A stretch of 64,000 nucleotides of DNA from Panicum virgatum (taxonomy: Eukaryota > Streptophyta > Magnoliopsida > Poales > Poaceae). This document shows, piece by piece, positions 31,840-43,900 of the stretch (position 1 is its first letter; each line of letters opens with the position of its first letter). Below the pieces are notes generated by a model. It was not told the DNA's origin, searched no databases, and saw only the letters and a program-made list of their open reading frames with translations. The DNA is taken from the NCBI RefSeq assembly GCF_016808335.1, contig NC_053139.1, positions 35,423,954 through 35,487,953 on the forward strand, in the 5' to 3' direction. The position numbers and the translations under genes are program-made.

Positions 31840-33780
31840 AAGGGGGTGAATGAGAGCCTATAAAAATTCTCAAAGAGAACAAAGTCTATATCCCGAATTC
31901 AACCCAATGCACCTCTCTTATAACCGCTAAGGTGATACAAGTCAACTCGCGACGAGCTCACCCTAGGAACGGTTAGGAAAAGCTCGACGCAAAGCGAAAG
32001 CACGCGAAAAGCTATTTACTCGAGCAAGGTACAATAGAAAGCGTAAGCGACGATTAATTAAAGCGCCGAAAAAGCTTTTCAAACTAGACTCGTAAAAATC
32101 TTACTTCAATGAGCATGCAAGGGTTCGACAATAAAAAGCAAAGCTCAAAACACGCTAAAGCATAGCTAGTCCAAAAAGCAGATCAAGAACCTCACTAAAA
32201 ATATTAATACTAATCACCACAAAAAGAGGTCTCTTATTTAGGCATGCAAAGATCAGCAAATATTAGCAAGAATAAAAAGCTAATTAACAAAAGCTAACTA
32301 AACATGCAAAAAGGCCACTGCACATTATCACGAGCAAGAACTAATCAACACAAGCTAATTACGTGAGCATGAATTAAATGCATGTGAGAGAAGCAAAACA
32401 AAAACAATGAAAAGAGCAGTATGGTCACCTTGGGCCGCGTGGCTGCTTCTGCAAGCTGTCTGCTCCTCACGTTGTGCACCAGCCTGCTGTTCTAGTGCGG
32501 CATTCCATCGAATACATTGTAGGCGTCGTGGGTCTGCTCTGCTTCATGTGCCGTGGAGGAGGTTGCCTTGCTGCTGCACTCAAGGACCAAGCCAAAGCCG
32601 AAATTACGTGCCTTGCCTGCTGATTGCTCCTAGCACCGTCGATGCAGGCCCTTGGCCCTTGCCTGCTGATCGACCAATTTGGATGGCTGCCCATCCTCTC
32701 TTCTTATCCTCCAAGTCTCCTCCAAAAGACAGAAATACCCCTACGCTATTATTTACAATAACAGCCCACGTTGGAGCAAAATTGTCCATCTTTTTACTGG
32801 AGCCCCGAATAGACACGCCGTCAACACGACTTCGCTTTGCCTCGACGCAAGATTCGCGATGATACCACGTGCCCTCCACCCAGACCTTGACCGCGCCAAG
32901 TCTGTCCACGGTTTTGAGGCCCAAATCGGTCAAACCCGTCTCTCCCGGTTTTGAGGCCAAACTGGTCAAACCCTCTCGCACGCCGCCGCATGACATGACT
33001 GAATCCCCGGTTTTGAGGTCAAACCGGTCAAACCGCCGATATCGACGTCTGTCCGACCTTCCGCCGAGCCTTGACGTCTTCGAATCGTTCGCGCGCGCCC
33101 GCCGCACGGGCCGCCTACTTGGCTCGCCATCGTCCTCACCGACTTGGCCGATCCATCTTCATCACCATGTACTCTTGCTCTTCCGTGCACCGTGTGGACC
33201 GCCCATGGCTTCGCACGACCTACTCAGGTCCCTCGGTCCAGGCCTACTCGCATTCACCCTTCACCGTCTTGTTCCCTCGGCATGAACCTTTCGCTTCTCC
33301 GAGCCTACTCGTGTCCATCCTTCACCACGGTCCTTCAGCATGAATCTATCGCCTGACCTTCACCGCGCGCCGTCGACCGCCGTGCCGCATCCTACACCTG
33401 CACATCACGAGCCAAGAGATACATCAAATCCACACGATGTTGTCAATCACTCATCATCCAAGGGTGACCACCATTGATCCTCAGTTTCTAAGATTTTCTT
33501 TGCCAACCCAACTACCATATACAAGTTCAGCCATGATGAATAATATAATATCACAAATAGGAATCATGAGTTCAACAAATTACAAATTTAGCGTATCTTT
33601 TGGCACGTGTACCAATTCATACAAGATGAAGCCATCCCACTTGAATACTTGATATAATTTGAGAATTTGGTTGAACCACACCATCCAGGATCATCCATAT
33701 ATACATGATGCATGCAACCAAATACATCCTTGTAGTCTCAAACCAACATTAGGATTGGAGGCATAAACGTGCGGCAACGC
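31840..33780 (-). mobile_element. Copia (Sirevirus-like) LTR debris
   Basis: The left end reads AAAGGGGGTGAATGAGAGCC, parallel to GAGGGGGTGAATTAGGC in the Sirevirus-like LTR at 41740. Around 32910-33030 the phrase CGGTTTTGAGGYCAAACYGGTCAAACC recurs three times. No protein domain; borders uncertain. Confidence 0.4.
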
Positions 33781-33795
33781 CGCATCATGTTTCTA

Positions 33796-33900
33796 CTCCC
33801 TCCATCCTCAAAATATAAGTCATTCTAGGATTCGAAATTTGTCCTCAAATATAAGTCATTTTAGTTTGAGAGTGGACCTAAACATCTTAATTGTGCATCA
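33796..33900. mobile_element. One end of a Stowaway-like MITE
   Basis: TACTCCCTCCATCCTCAAAA followed by the inner repeat TTGTCCTCAAATATAAGTC. The opposite end is missing, cut off where the Tekay-type LTR material begins. Confidence 0.5.
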
Positions 33901-33989
33901 TTTTCGGGTATTTTCCAATAGAAAGATGTGCATGCAACCATGTAGGGGGAGGTACATGTGGGGGAGGTGCATGGGAAATGGCAACGACA

Positions 33990-36900
33990 TGCCAAGCCGG
34001 CCGTGCGTCTCGCCCTCCCCTCTTCTCGAACCCACTAGGCCCTTTCTCTCGAGCTCAGAGGCGTCCTCACCCTTCCTTTCTCCACTCTGAGCCCCAGAGC
34101 CGAGCCCCGCTTGCCCCTTGCCCAGGAGCGGGCGCAGCCGCCCAGCATGGCCGCCGCGGAGCCCCTCCTCCGGTCCCCCTTGGCCCTAATCAACCTCGCA
34201 AATAGGTTCCTCTTGGCACAGTGAAGCTCTCCGCCCTCCCCATCGCCCCTACCTCGCCGGCCTTTCGCCGGAACGCCTCACCTCCCCTACCTCGGGCCCC
34301 TCGCCGCCGGCGAGCCCCCTCGCCGGGAGCTGGCCGGCCCTTTCCGCCCCTCCTCTGTTTTCCGACCAGGGTCCGTTTCGCAATTCTTTTTAAGCTTCCT
34401 GGGGCATGTATGCAAGAACCAGGGATCCCTTTGTAACTTTGTGTCTAGGTTTTCTCCAATTTTTCACTGAACTTGTAAAATCTCTTAAAAATCGTAGAAA
34501 AATAAGAAAAATACAAACTCAATTGATTTGTGTTCCCTGTAACAAGATCCACAACTTTCATTACATACACTTTCTTATTTGAGCATTAGTTTTTGTTCTA
34601 AAATTAATGCAAGTTTATTAGAATTTTATTTAGATCTTAATTTATATGCATTACATGACCACCATTTTTGGTCAGTAGGTTTCTTGTTAAATGTTTAGCC
34701 TTTGGTAAAAATTTCATGGTTATTTCTCATGTTTAGCTATAGTTTTAATTAAATCTTGATTTATGCCTAGGTTAAATAGTTTTTTCTTAAAGTTGTTGTG
34801 ATCTGTTTCATGAGCTACAAATTTTACAGGTCCTCTATACTAGTGTCTAGTTACTGTAGAAAAAGTTTGAGAATTTTTAGTTATGCCTAACTAGACCAAA
34901 TGATTTTTGTTAAGAAGAACTACATTAAATGAAGAAAAATAGTTCTATGACTGGAAAACCTGATATTTTTACCATAGGTCTATTATGGTCACCCAATCAC
35001 TGTGTAAAATTTTAAGGCCCAAAAGATAAGTGTAGCTATGGGTTTTTATTAGATCCTGTACTAGGCTAGGAATAAATTCTATATTTGGTTCTTGATGTTC
35101 TAGAATATTTTTGGATGAAACTTTTCCAGTGCACTTAAGATACTAACATAACATTATGGTAAAAGTTTGAAACTCATCACCACTCTCTAGCTATGGTTTT
35201 GGTTTTAATCCATGTTAATAGCACAAATTCATGATAAATAGTTCTAGTACTCAGAAAATTTTAAAACTTACACAAGTTAGCTTGATGTGCTCATCCCTGT
35301 GAGATGCTTGAGTGATCATTGAACTAAATAGCTTTAGGTGCTTATGTTAGTGTGTCGTACCTTATGAATGCTTTGCATGTTGCACTTTCATGCATTCATA
35401 CATATGCATTGTTGCATTTCATTTAGGTACAATAGAAGAACCGCGTGGATGACGTGATATTGGAGACGAGCCAGAAGACGGTGAATGGTAGACACATCTA
35501 AAAGATGGATGGATGGATCCCGATGTGCACGACCGAAGGAAGATGCTCGCCGAGCAATTATCCTCTAACTAGCACTGATCTAGTGTTAATCCCAGGCAAG
35601 TCCCGGAGCATGTCCTATCTATTTTAAATTTATGCAAATTATTATTATGCCTATCTACTTGCACATTTAAGTTTACAGGAGTTGCTTGGAACCTTAGCTG
35701 CATGATCCTAGGTACCTATGCTTGAACACTAGTATGCGTAGGTCGCTAGATGGCTAGGCTAATGGTTCGGTAGAAGTTGAGTGATTTTCTGTCACTCGCG
35801 AGAATTATAGGAGTTGAATATCTACTATATACTGCAACTATAAGGCTCACGGGCGGGGTTATGGTACTTGTGATACCCCGTTTGTTTAGTGAAAATAGAT
35901 AAAGCCGCAGTGTGTGGTAGTGGTGGTTAAGCGTACTGGATTGCACCGAGGTCGGAACATACTCCCCACCGTCTTTGAACGTTGTTCTCATGCGGCCACA
36001 TGTGGGTGCAAGGAGGCTCACGACCCGACGTACTGTGGCGTGAGCTCTTGTAGTCGAGGACGATGGGCCTGTTCCGTGAAGCGGGAATTGAAGAAAAAAG
36101 TCATGTGGGCGAAGCGAGACATCGATCCCCATGCGTGTGTGTTAGGTCTACCTGTCCAGGTTAACAAATTCGATTCGAATCGTCTGCTTCTTATGGTTTG
36201 GGACTGCTTAACCCTTTTACCACATAGAGTAAGAAATGAAAGATGATAAAGATGAATATGGCTGGTTGTTTGATGAAAGATAATTGTTTCCACCATGTAT
36301 GCTATTGGATAGATGCTCACCTAGAATGGTTAATTCAACTAGAATCTGAAAGCTAAAATCTGAAATTAAGGATCTACTCTTTACTGCTTTTCGGCAAAAT
36401 AAACCCCTCAAGCCAAAAGCCTTGCATGTCTAGATAAAGGGCTAAGTATACCCTTAGTCGGGTAAGCCTTGCTGAGTATTAGTATACTCAATCTTGCTTG
36501 TGGCTTTGTTTTTCAGGTGGTACATTTGAGGATATGGTTGACGTCATGTACGGGCTTCATCATGACGTCTTGTTTCATCGGTAGACTATCGTTTATTTTC
36601 CGCCGCACTTGAACTTTGTTGTACTTTTATAAATTCAAACCCGGTTTGTAATAATAATTCAGTTTCATACTCTGTGCTGTAAAATTTGCGGAATGTTGTA
36701 TGTTCTGGACTGCTTTGTCGATCCTGTTTCAAGTGGTTTAATCGGGATTTTACCCGACAGCACTGTCAGATTACTCCGTTTGAAGTGCGTCTTGTTTCAT
36801 CGGTAGACTATCGTTCATTTTCCGCCGCACTTGAACTTTGTTGTACTTTTTTAAATTCAAACCCAGTTTGTAATAATAATTCAGTTTCATACTCTGTGCT

Positions 36901-37083
36901 ACAAAATTTGCGGAATGTTGTACGCTCTGGACTGCTTTGTCGATCCTGTTTTAATTGGTTTAATCGGGATTTTACCCGACAGCACTGCTGGATTACTCCA
37001 TTTGAAGTGTGTGTTAACCTGTATTGCCTTTATGGAGATGGTTAGTGCACTTGAGCCGGATTAATTTGGGCGGTACTGGCACA
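33990..37083 (+). mobile_element. Gypsy (Tekay/Del-like) LTR, 5' truncated
   Basis: GC-rich leader-like part (33990-34400), long AT-rich body, then the phrases CCCAGGCAAGTCCCGGAGCA (35592), TCACTCGCGAGA, and a 3' end TTTGGGCGGTACTGGCACA at 37083, typical for Tekay LTRs ending in CA. The body matches the - strand LTR at 1-1976 in several stretches. No primer-binding site follows 37083, so it is a 3' or solo LTR. The TGTAACACCCC start is absent. Confidence 0.65.
36567..37009 (+). repeat. 222-bp tandem duplication near the LTR end
   Basis: Two near-identical units, 36567-36788 and 36789-37009, each from GTCTTGTTTCATCGGTAGAC to CCGTTTGAAGTG, differing at about ten positions. Confidence 0.9.
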
Positions 37084-37129
37084 CCGCTCCCCTCACAGGT
37101 CTCCTACTCCTTTGGTAGAAGAAAAAACA

Positions 37130-37435
37130 GAGGCAATTCAAAACATTACCCTCAGCTAGCAACTTCTGAACTTGTTCTAAAGTAACACCAGAAGATGAAT
37201 CACTTGCAACAGGTGTTACCTCAGTAGATGCATCTGTGGAGGTAGAAGCGAAGTCGACTTCCTCGATCTTGGTGTCCTTGCCTCGTCGATCGACCTTAAT
37301 GCTTGCAAGTGCCACCTTCAAATCTTCTTCATCGTGCTTCTTCTTGCGCTCCTCCAGCATCAAGCGAATATCTTCATGAAGATGATTGGTCATTGCTTCA
37401 ATGATGTTGTCCTTTGACTTCAGTGTTGGAGCCCA
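37130..37435 (-). pseudogene. Start of a Gypsy gag gene, cut off
   Basis: The frame reads PTLKSKDNIIEAMTNHLHED, then EERKKKHDEEDLKVALASIK and a Ser/Thr-rich stretch, charged and helical as in gag N-termini. It lies between the primer-binding site (37482-37500) and the Tekay LTR end at 37083, both on the expected side for the - strand element. The homology breaks near 37130, after EQVQKLLAEGN. Confidence 0.5.
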
Positions 37436-37481
37436 TCTTCTTCGGGACAGATTAGATCAGTTTTGCTAACCAAGATCTTTC

Positions 37482-37500
37482 TTCCCCAGCGGAGTCACCA
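37482..37500 (-). other. Retrotransposon primer-binding site
   Basis: On the - strand TGGTGACTCCGCTGGGGAA, matching the TGGCGACTCCGCTGGGGA type used by many grass Gypsy elements, six bases after the LTR end at 37507. Confidence 0.75.
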
Positions 37501-37506
37501 AAAATA

Positions 37507-38042
37507 TGTTGACGCTTTTTACGGATCAACACACGAACGCGCTAGATCACGTGGCACGAGGATGGGCTTGATACAGCGCCTCCTGCGTGGAGCGGTCGGA
37601 CCTATCAGACCGGTCGTCAGGGTGAATCGGCAAAGTCCGACGAATGCTCGCCTGGGAGGGACCTGTCAGAGCGGGCGCATGTAGGTTGTTCTAGGATCGG
37701 CAGGCCACCTAGAATGCCTTCAGACGTCACAGAGACGAAGGAAGAACAGCAGATGGAGGTTGGAAAAGCTAGGGTTTGGAGAAAAAGGATAAAGACCATA
37801 AAAAATAGAAGTTGTATTGATTTTGATCGATTGGATGCATCAATCGGCCGTGACCCTTTATATTTATAGGGTGGGATGAACTTATCATGCAAGGAATTCC
37901 TTTTACATATCTAAATCTACAAAAATCCTTAATTACACTCGGACTCCTCCTAGACCGGTCGGGCCCTTGCCGGATAGGCTACAGCACCAAACCGGTCAGA
38001 CCGCTTGGTCAGACCGGTTGATGCTAATTTTAGCTATCAACA
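37507..38042 (-). mobile_element. 5' LTR of a Gypsy element (536 bp)
   Basis: Bordered by TGTTGA (37507) and TCAACA (38042), the usual TG...CA inverted ends, and followed on the - strand by a primer-binding site. It contains a TATA box and several CAGACCGGT words. The 3' half of the element is missing, replaced by the Tekay-type LTR. Confidence 0.8.
37861..37868 (-). promoter_or_regulatory. TATA box of the Gypsy 5' LTR
   Basis: TATAAATA on the - strand, 175 bases inside the LTR. Confidence 0.6.
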
Positions 38043-38344
38043 CTCATGGCAACTGCAACTGTGTAAATGGTATTTTCTAGGTTGAATCTAGTGAAGAATC
38101 GAACGAGAAATATCGTTTGTGCTATTAGAGTATACCGAATTGTGCTTTGAAATTGTTTGCGAGGACTACCCTAGTTTTAATTCCTAAGTCCACCACTCCT
38201 TGGGACCCCTGGTGGGCGGCGGTGGATGGACAGCGCGGCGGCGATGAAGGGTGGCGGCCAAGGCGCTGCTGGAGCCGGGGAGACGGGGGAGCTGTGGGCG
38301 CTCGGCTGCCATGATTCATCAATTCCAATCGCCTTATCGAGGAA

Positions 38345-38620
38345 TAGACGCCCCAAGAGGTTAGCAAAATCACCAGGAGATGCATGCAGTGGGCTTCTCT
38401 TTGCTCGTTGAGTCGTTGCTACACTGAAGAAATTGGTACCAACTCTGCAACGCCGTGGGTGACTAGAAAAGAAAACGCTTGAACAGAAGGAAACAAAGGG
38501 GGGGAAATAAGAACAAACACGTAAACAGTACATACCCACACCATCACCGCTTCAGCTCATGCAAATTGTCCCCCATCCTCACTGCCAACGGAATTTGTCT
38601 TCCATTCGCCTCCAATTCCG
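38345..38620. repeat. Segmental duplication, copy A
   Basis: Shares TCACCAGGAGATGCATGCAG, AATTGGTACCAACTCTGCAA, CACTAGAAAAG-type and CGCCTCCAATTCCG stretches with 40385-41460 in the same order and orientation. Confidence 0.85.
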
Positions 38621-39150
38621 TTAAGCCCTTTTAGCACAGCTTCTTGAATGGCTTCACGGAGAGCTTCACTTGAAGTTCTGCTACACGGATATGAAATGCA
38701 ACAACTTCATTCATGAAGCATCTCGTGAAACTGAAAACGGCCTACACTAAGCAGAAAGAGCCAAGATTATTCACTTGATGAATTTGGTTAGTCCATTGAT
38801 GGGTTTGTCACTTAATCACCATCACAATAATAACCTTAATGGAGTCATATTTCTTACACTATATATAGTCCTTATTTCGGCAATAAAGAACAAGGACAAA
38901 ATCTCCCGGACGTGTGTGATGCAGGATCGTAGATCTCCTTTGGCCAAAAGAAAAAACGGAGGCAACTCAAAGGATTTGTATCCTATAAAAGTAGAGGCGG
39001 ACCCCACATGCATTCATGGTATTCAGTTGAATACCTAAAAACTTTGGAAAAAATTTATATACATACATAGTATATAACATGGACATGTATATGTATAAAA
39101 AAAAGAAAATTAACACCACAAAACTGCTCATATTGCGTCTTATGTTCAAA
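38621..39150. other. Intergenic
   Basis: No gene. CTCCTTTGGCCAAAAGAAAA and GGAGGCAACTCAAAGG (about 38936-38972) parallel 37099-37138, hinting at a shared MITE. Confidence 0.45.
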
Positions 39151-39640
39151 TGGCCCACTACACTCCCTCCTCCAGGCCCAGTTGCCGAGGCCCAAATTGC
39201 TCCCCCCTCAACCGGCATGGACCCCAGGTCCCCAGCAGCCCAGCCAGCCACCATTTCGATTTCCTTCCCCATCCCAACTCCCGCCGTAGGCGGATGGCTG
39301 TAGCGGCAGCGAAGCCTAGCGACGCAGGGCAGGCATGGGCTAGCGGCGGCCGGCTGGTGGCCTCCGGCGGGCCTGGCGCTGGGGCATCCGCAGTCTGCGG
39401 CTCTGCGCGGCAGGCCGGCAGTTTGGTGCGGGGGTGCCTACGCTGCATAGCGTAGGGTGGCCGGCCGCCGGGTGCAGCCAGCGGCGCGTGCGGCACATTG
39501 ACAGCCTACATATGCGCCGCTCCACGGTGATAGCACAGTCGCCGCCTCGCCGCTCGGCACCTCGGCCTTCGTCCGTTCGCCTCTTGCCCTCTTCCTCTTC
39601 GGCAGTTCGGCTGTTCCTTTTCCCCTAGGGCTCTGCGATT
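39151..39640. other. GC-rich block, unassigned
   Basis: GC-rich with frames open on both strands but no recognised motif. Sharp borders against AT-rich flanks and an A-run at 39638-39649 suggest inserted DNA. Confidence 0.35.
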
Positions 39641-39777
39641 TTGAAAAAAAAAAGAAGGTGAGACATATCACTTGATGATTAGCAGCGTGCGATTTCGATT
39701 GGCGATTGTTTGTTAATTTGTGACAATTCTAGAGTAATGCAATGAATTGAGTGATTGCAACTTTTTAGGTTCAAATC

Positions 39778-39909
39778 ATGACAAGGAACAAGGGTAGTAG
39801 CGCTACTAGTCCTACTACTGATATGAGGTCTTTCTTGCAAAGAAAAATACCACAAAGAAGAAATAACCCCAAATCTGGGCACGTCCGTATATTTTTTGGC
39901 TGCTGCTAA
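39778..39909 (+). pseudogene. Possible start of a hAT/TTF-type transposase
   Basis: 43-residue frame MTRNKGSSATSPTTDMRSFL then QRKIPQRR. It resembles the short Ser-rich start ending in a FF/FLxRK motif of zinc-finger MYM/TTF-type hAT proteins, but no core domain follows. Low confidence. Confidence 0.25.
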
Positions 39910-40384
39910 AAGAAATTTCACCCTTTGGTAATTTTCAATACAGATCCATAAAAAGTTAAAATTCCCAAGGAATGGCTTCTACGGTTTCTGTGTGTGTGTG
40001 TGTGTGTTTCCGCGTTTTTTTTCAGAGCACTCGAAAACAAAGCTTAGCTGAAAGCATTCGGCGCTGGATCCGTTCACATGTTTGGGTCTGTTTAGAGAAG
40101 TGTGGATTCGAAGCTAGAGCAATAAGGACAAGGGTGGCATGCTGGATCTAATCTCGCTTGGCCCAAACAAACTCTTCACGTACTGGTATGTTCTTGAGGT
40201 GCGCAGGCATGCATCGTGGCATGGCACCTGCTTGAAAACGAGGGAAAATTGCTGGCGGACCGCCTGATACAGATTCTGGCGTGAAAAAGCCGAAAAGTAC
40301 ACGCATGGCCGTCCAGCTTTTTGCAGAGCCACCTCACTCTCGCTGCGATTCCAAACAGAAAGAAAGCTTCACGACACGTAGGCC

Positions 40385-41460
40385 AAGAGGCTGGTAAAAT
40401 CACCAGGAGATGCATGCAGTGGGCTTCCCTTTGCTCGTGTTAGATTTAATGTGGGCTTGGCTCATATTCTATTTAATTAAATCGAATAAATTCTAAGACC
40501 CGTGTTAAATATTGCGCATTGAGAATGTTGGATGCCGCTGTGGTAACGCTGGCCCATGTCTATAATTACATGGTGCATGCTATTCAAGCCAATTAGAGCT
40601 GGAAGTAACGTACATAGGGTACGTGGTGCATGCTATACTAATTATGGGCAATAGTAACCTATGGGAGTTTTTGGTTCCTAATGAGGAAACTTAATGAGGG
40701 GTTAAGAGGAGTTTTACTCCACGCTGGGCTGGCCTTGCCGCAGGTGTATGCACCTGTTCCGATTCCTAAGCTGCATGCAAGATAAATAGCAAGAATTTGC
40801 TTTTGAACGAGTACTGGTCTCCACTTTTCTGCTGCATCCAAAGCATCTCCGTTCCAGTTCTTGCGCGCACAAGGACCGGAAGAGTAGGCCTCCGAAACGC
40901 TGCTGTCCTTGAGTTCACCTGCTTGGGTGAAGGCCGGCAATCATGTTTTTGGGGAGTGTCCGCAAGCGGCACGCTTTGTCCTCTCCTTCCTGCCGGTGTC
41001 GGTGACGATCATCTTCTTCCCGGCGTCTCGTTGTTGATCGTCATTGCTTCCTTTCTGCACTGCATCGAGCGGGACGACTACATCAACAGGCACTATGTCG
41101 ACTAGTGCATTCGGCTCAGCCGCTGGGTATATTGCTCTTATGATAATTAGTATTATCTATATGCTAATCACATTTGGATCACACATGCATATAACATGCA
41201 TATATCTGATGTCACAAACATGTTGATTATATTTTTCTAGATTAAATTGCCACTGAAATTGCCTAAATTTCTAACAGCTCGTTGGTACATGCACTGAAGC
41301 AATTGGTACCAACTCTGCAAAGCCATGGATCACTAGAAAAGAAAACGCTTGCACAGAAAGAAACAAAGGGGGAAAAAACAAGAACCAACGCGTAAAATTG
41401 TCCCCCTATCCTCACTACTGCCAACAGAATTCGTCTTCCACACTCGCCTCCAATTCCGGA
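40385..41460. repeat. Segmental duplication, copy B, split by a solo LTR
   Basis: 40385-40437 and 41282-41460 match 38355-38407 and the following part of copy A. The gap is exactly filled by the solo LTR. Confidence 0.85.
40438..41276. mobile_element. Solo LTR (839 bp)
   Basis: Begins TGTTAGATTT and ends TTTCTAACA (inverted TGTTAGA/TCTAACA), flanked by perfect 5-base duplications GCTCG (40433-40437 and 41277-41281). Copy A of the surrounding duplication gives the empty-site allele for comparison. Superfamily not proven; the TGTTAGA terminus is common in Copia elements. Confidence 0.88.
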
Positions 41461-41718
41461 TGGAGCTTGCCTTCGCCGACCGTGCCCATTCTCGCAAATG
41501 CGTCATCAGTCACCACGCCATGCTAATTGCAATCATTAATTGCTAGCTATGACGTAACTATCATAATTGATAGTTTCATGTAAACTTTTTTTCAAGACCA
41601 CACCACTTGGTCGGCCAAAGGAAAATGTGCTATTGTTTCTCCAAGCTATTTTATTCGCACACCATGGACAACAAGCAATGTACACGAACACCATCAAAGT
41701 GCTTGTCACTTCTGAAAG

Positions 41719-43085
41719 TGTTCGGGTGCTCTAGCCTAAGAGGGGGAGGGGGTGAATTAGGCACTAATAAAAACTTAGACCTATGGCTCCAACTAGTTTG
41801 CACAAAACTTAAACTAAAACATGCTATCTAGATGTGCAACTAGGTTGTTCTAGTGTGAAACCCCTATCTCAAAAGAGTTTAGCAACCTATAGCCTTTCCT
41901 ATCAAGAAAATATTCTATGAAAGTAAAGGCACACAAATTGCTAGTATGAAATACGGAAGCTTAAAGAGCGGGATAGGAGATAACAAACTCTTGACGCGGG
42001 TGTTTATCCCGTGGTTCGGTTAGCCACAAAGGCACACCTACATCCACGTTGTTGTAGCACTCACTAAGAGTATTGCTACTCGGCCACCAAGTCTCTTCCG
42101 TGAACACAATCACGGTCACCTTGGCCCCGGGTTCCACTAAGGAGCTTCTCCACAAAGGATGGGGGTCTCCACGTCCCCCGCACAAAGTGTCGTCGCCGCT
42201 CCACACCAAGTCGGAGGGTCGATGACGTTGCCGGCGAGCTTCACGCTCCAAGGTGCCGGCGCACTAAGCTCTTGTTTTGGTTCACTAGAGAACCACAGCA
42301 CAAAGGCTCAAGGCCTTGCAATCACACTCACTAAGAGCTAATCTAGCACTCACACTTTACAAAGCTAGTGCTATAAGCTAAGGATATGATCTATGAGCTC
42401 TTGTATGGCTTGGAGATGTTCTTGGATGTGTATGAGGTGTCTTGGGACTCCAGCAATCTTCAAATGGCCGGGGTGAGGCATATATATAGGCCACCAAGTC
42501 TTGTAGCCGTTGCTCAAACGGTCAGCTGAAAATCTGCGTATCACCGGAAGAACCGATGCCTCTGGCAGGGGTAGCGTCGGTTCTTCCGGTCACTCATAAA
42601 CCGAAGTAGCCGTTGAAGTCCTGACAGCTGATGCAGTGACCACCGGTTGAACCGATGCTTTGTTCCGATGCATCACCGATTTATCCGGTGCTTAAGAATC
42701 TTCTCCTCGGCGCTGACGTCATTACACCGATGGTATGCACCGATGCCTCACCGGTTCAACCGGTGCTGAAGAATCTTCTCCTGGGGTATTGACATCGTCT
42801 CTGGAACATAGGACGCCCAATGCACCGATGCCCCTTTTTGACCCGTCGGTTCAACCGGTGCCTATAAGCTGACTTGGCTTCGATTCCCTTCTGCACCAAA
42901 CTTCATAGCGCCGGTTCTTCCGACAAGCGTAGGGGCTGCCCTTCGGGCCTTGCTACGCCTATTTTCTCTTTCTCTTTGTCATCACTTGAACCTAAAAGCC
43001 TGAGAATGATCATCTTAACAATCATATTAGTCCAAGTGTTGTGTTGTCATTCGATCACCAAAATCACTCGAAATGGCATAAATAG
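41719..43085 (-). mobile_element. Copia (Sirevirus-like) LTR
   Basis: On the - strand the sequence ends CTTAGGCTAGAGCACCCGAACA at 41719, preceded by the CCTAATTCACCCCCTCC phrase of Sirevirus (Opie/Ji-like) LTRs. It contains a TATA box, many ACCGGTTGAACCGATGC-type words (42590-42870) and CATTTCGAGTGATTTTGGTG near its 5' end. The exact 5' border is uncertain. Confidence 0.6.
42479..42488 (-). promoter_or_regulatory. TATA box of the Sirevirus-like LTR
   Basis: TATATATATG on the - strand, preceded by GGTGGCC. Confidence 0.5.
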
Positions 43086-43654
43086 TGCCATGTTCGTTAC
43101 AACTTCCTCTCGACAACACAAAAAAGAAGTGGTTGTCACCTTCTTCAGGTACGTACAAATGGCGCACCTCAAGTGACCCCAAGGCAAAGTATGTGTGGAT
43201 GCACGCATGACTTTCCCTTGGAAATTTCTGTATCCCCCAGTCCACTCCGTTTACTTGAGTGCCAAAACCTTGTGGTTACGCTGCCTCTGTCGTGCTTGCA
43301 AACTGTAAAGGTAAACACTGAAAATTCAGAAGAAGAAGAATATATTCCACAGGAAAGGCAGCCATCAGAAGCCAACAAAAACAACGGGTGCGCGAGCACG
43401 CGGAATCGCTAGCTAGAAGAGGCACGGCTGGCTTGCATGATGGGTTAGCTGTTGCACAAGGAGTCAAATCTGTGACGACGATGGCAGTAGGATTGACATG
43501 CTACCAGGGCCGTCTCCAGGAATTTGGGGCTCTCGTGCGAAATGCAAATTGGGATCCTAATTTTTTTTTTAAAGTATTTATTCTAATATTACTAATTAAG
43601 ATTGAGCGGGTACTTGTATTCTTTGTCTCTTCTTACACATTTTAGAACAACTTT
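43086..43654. other. Intergenic, no gene seen
   Basis: Mixed composition, short frames only. Confidence 0.5.
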
Positions 43655-43900
43655 CACTACTGCAAAAATAATTTGTAGGAACATCCTATTTTTTCTAGGG
43701 GCTGTCAAAATGTAACCGCTCCTACAAAGGGAGCGGAGCTACTGTAGCACCTGCCCCTCTCCTATTTAGATGCAGGAGCAGCCCGTATAAATTGATTTCC
43801 AAGAGCGGGTGACGCCTCCTCCCGTCCCTAAAAGCTTTTGGATTAATCTAACCACTAATTAAACCACTAGGGGCGGGTATAATTATTGGATTATAGAACA
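43655..43900 (+). mobile_element. One end of a third CACTA-type element
   Basis: CACTACTGCAAAAATAATTT followed by facing words such as GAGCGG/CCGCTC and GGAGCGGAGC. No partner end was found downstream, so truncated. Confidence 0.5.
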
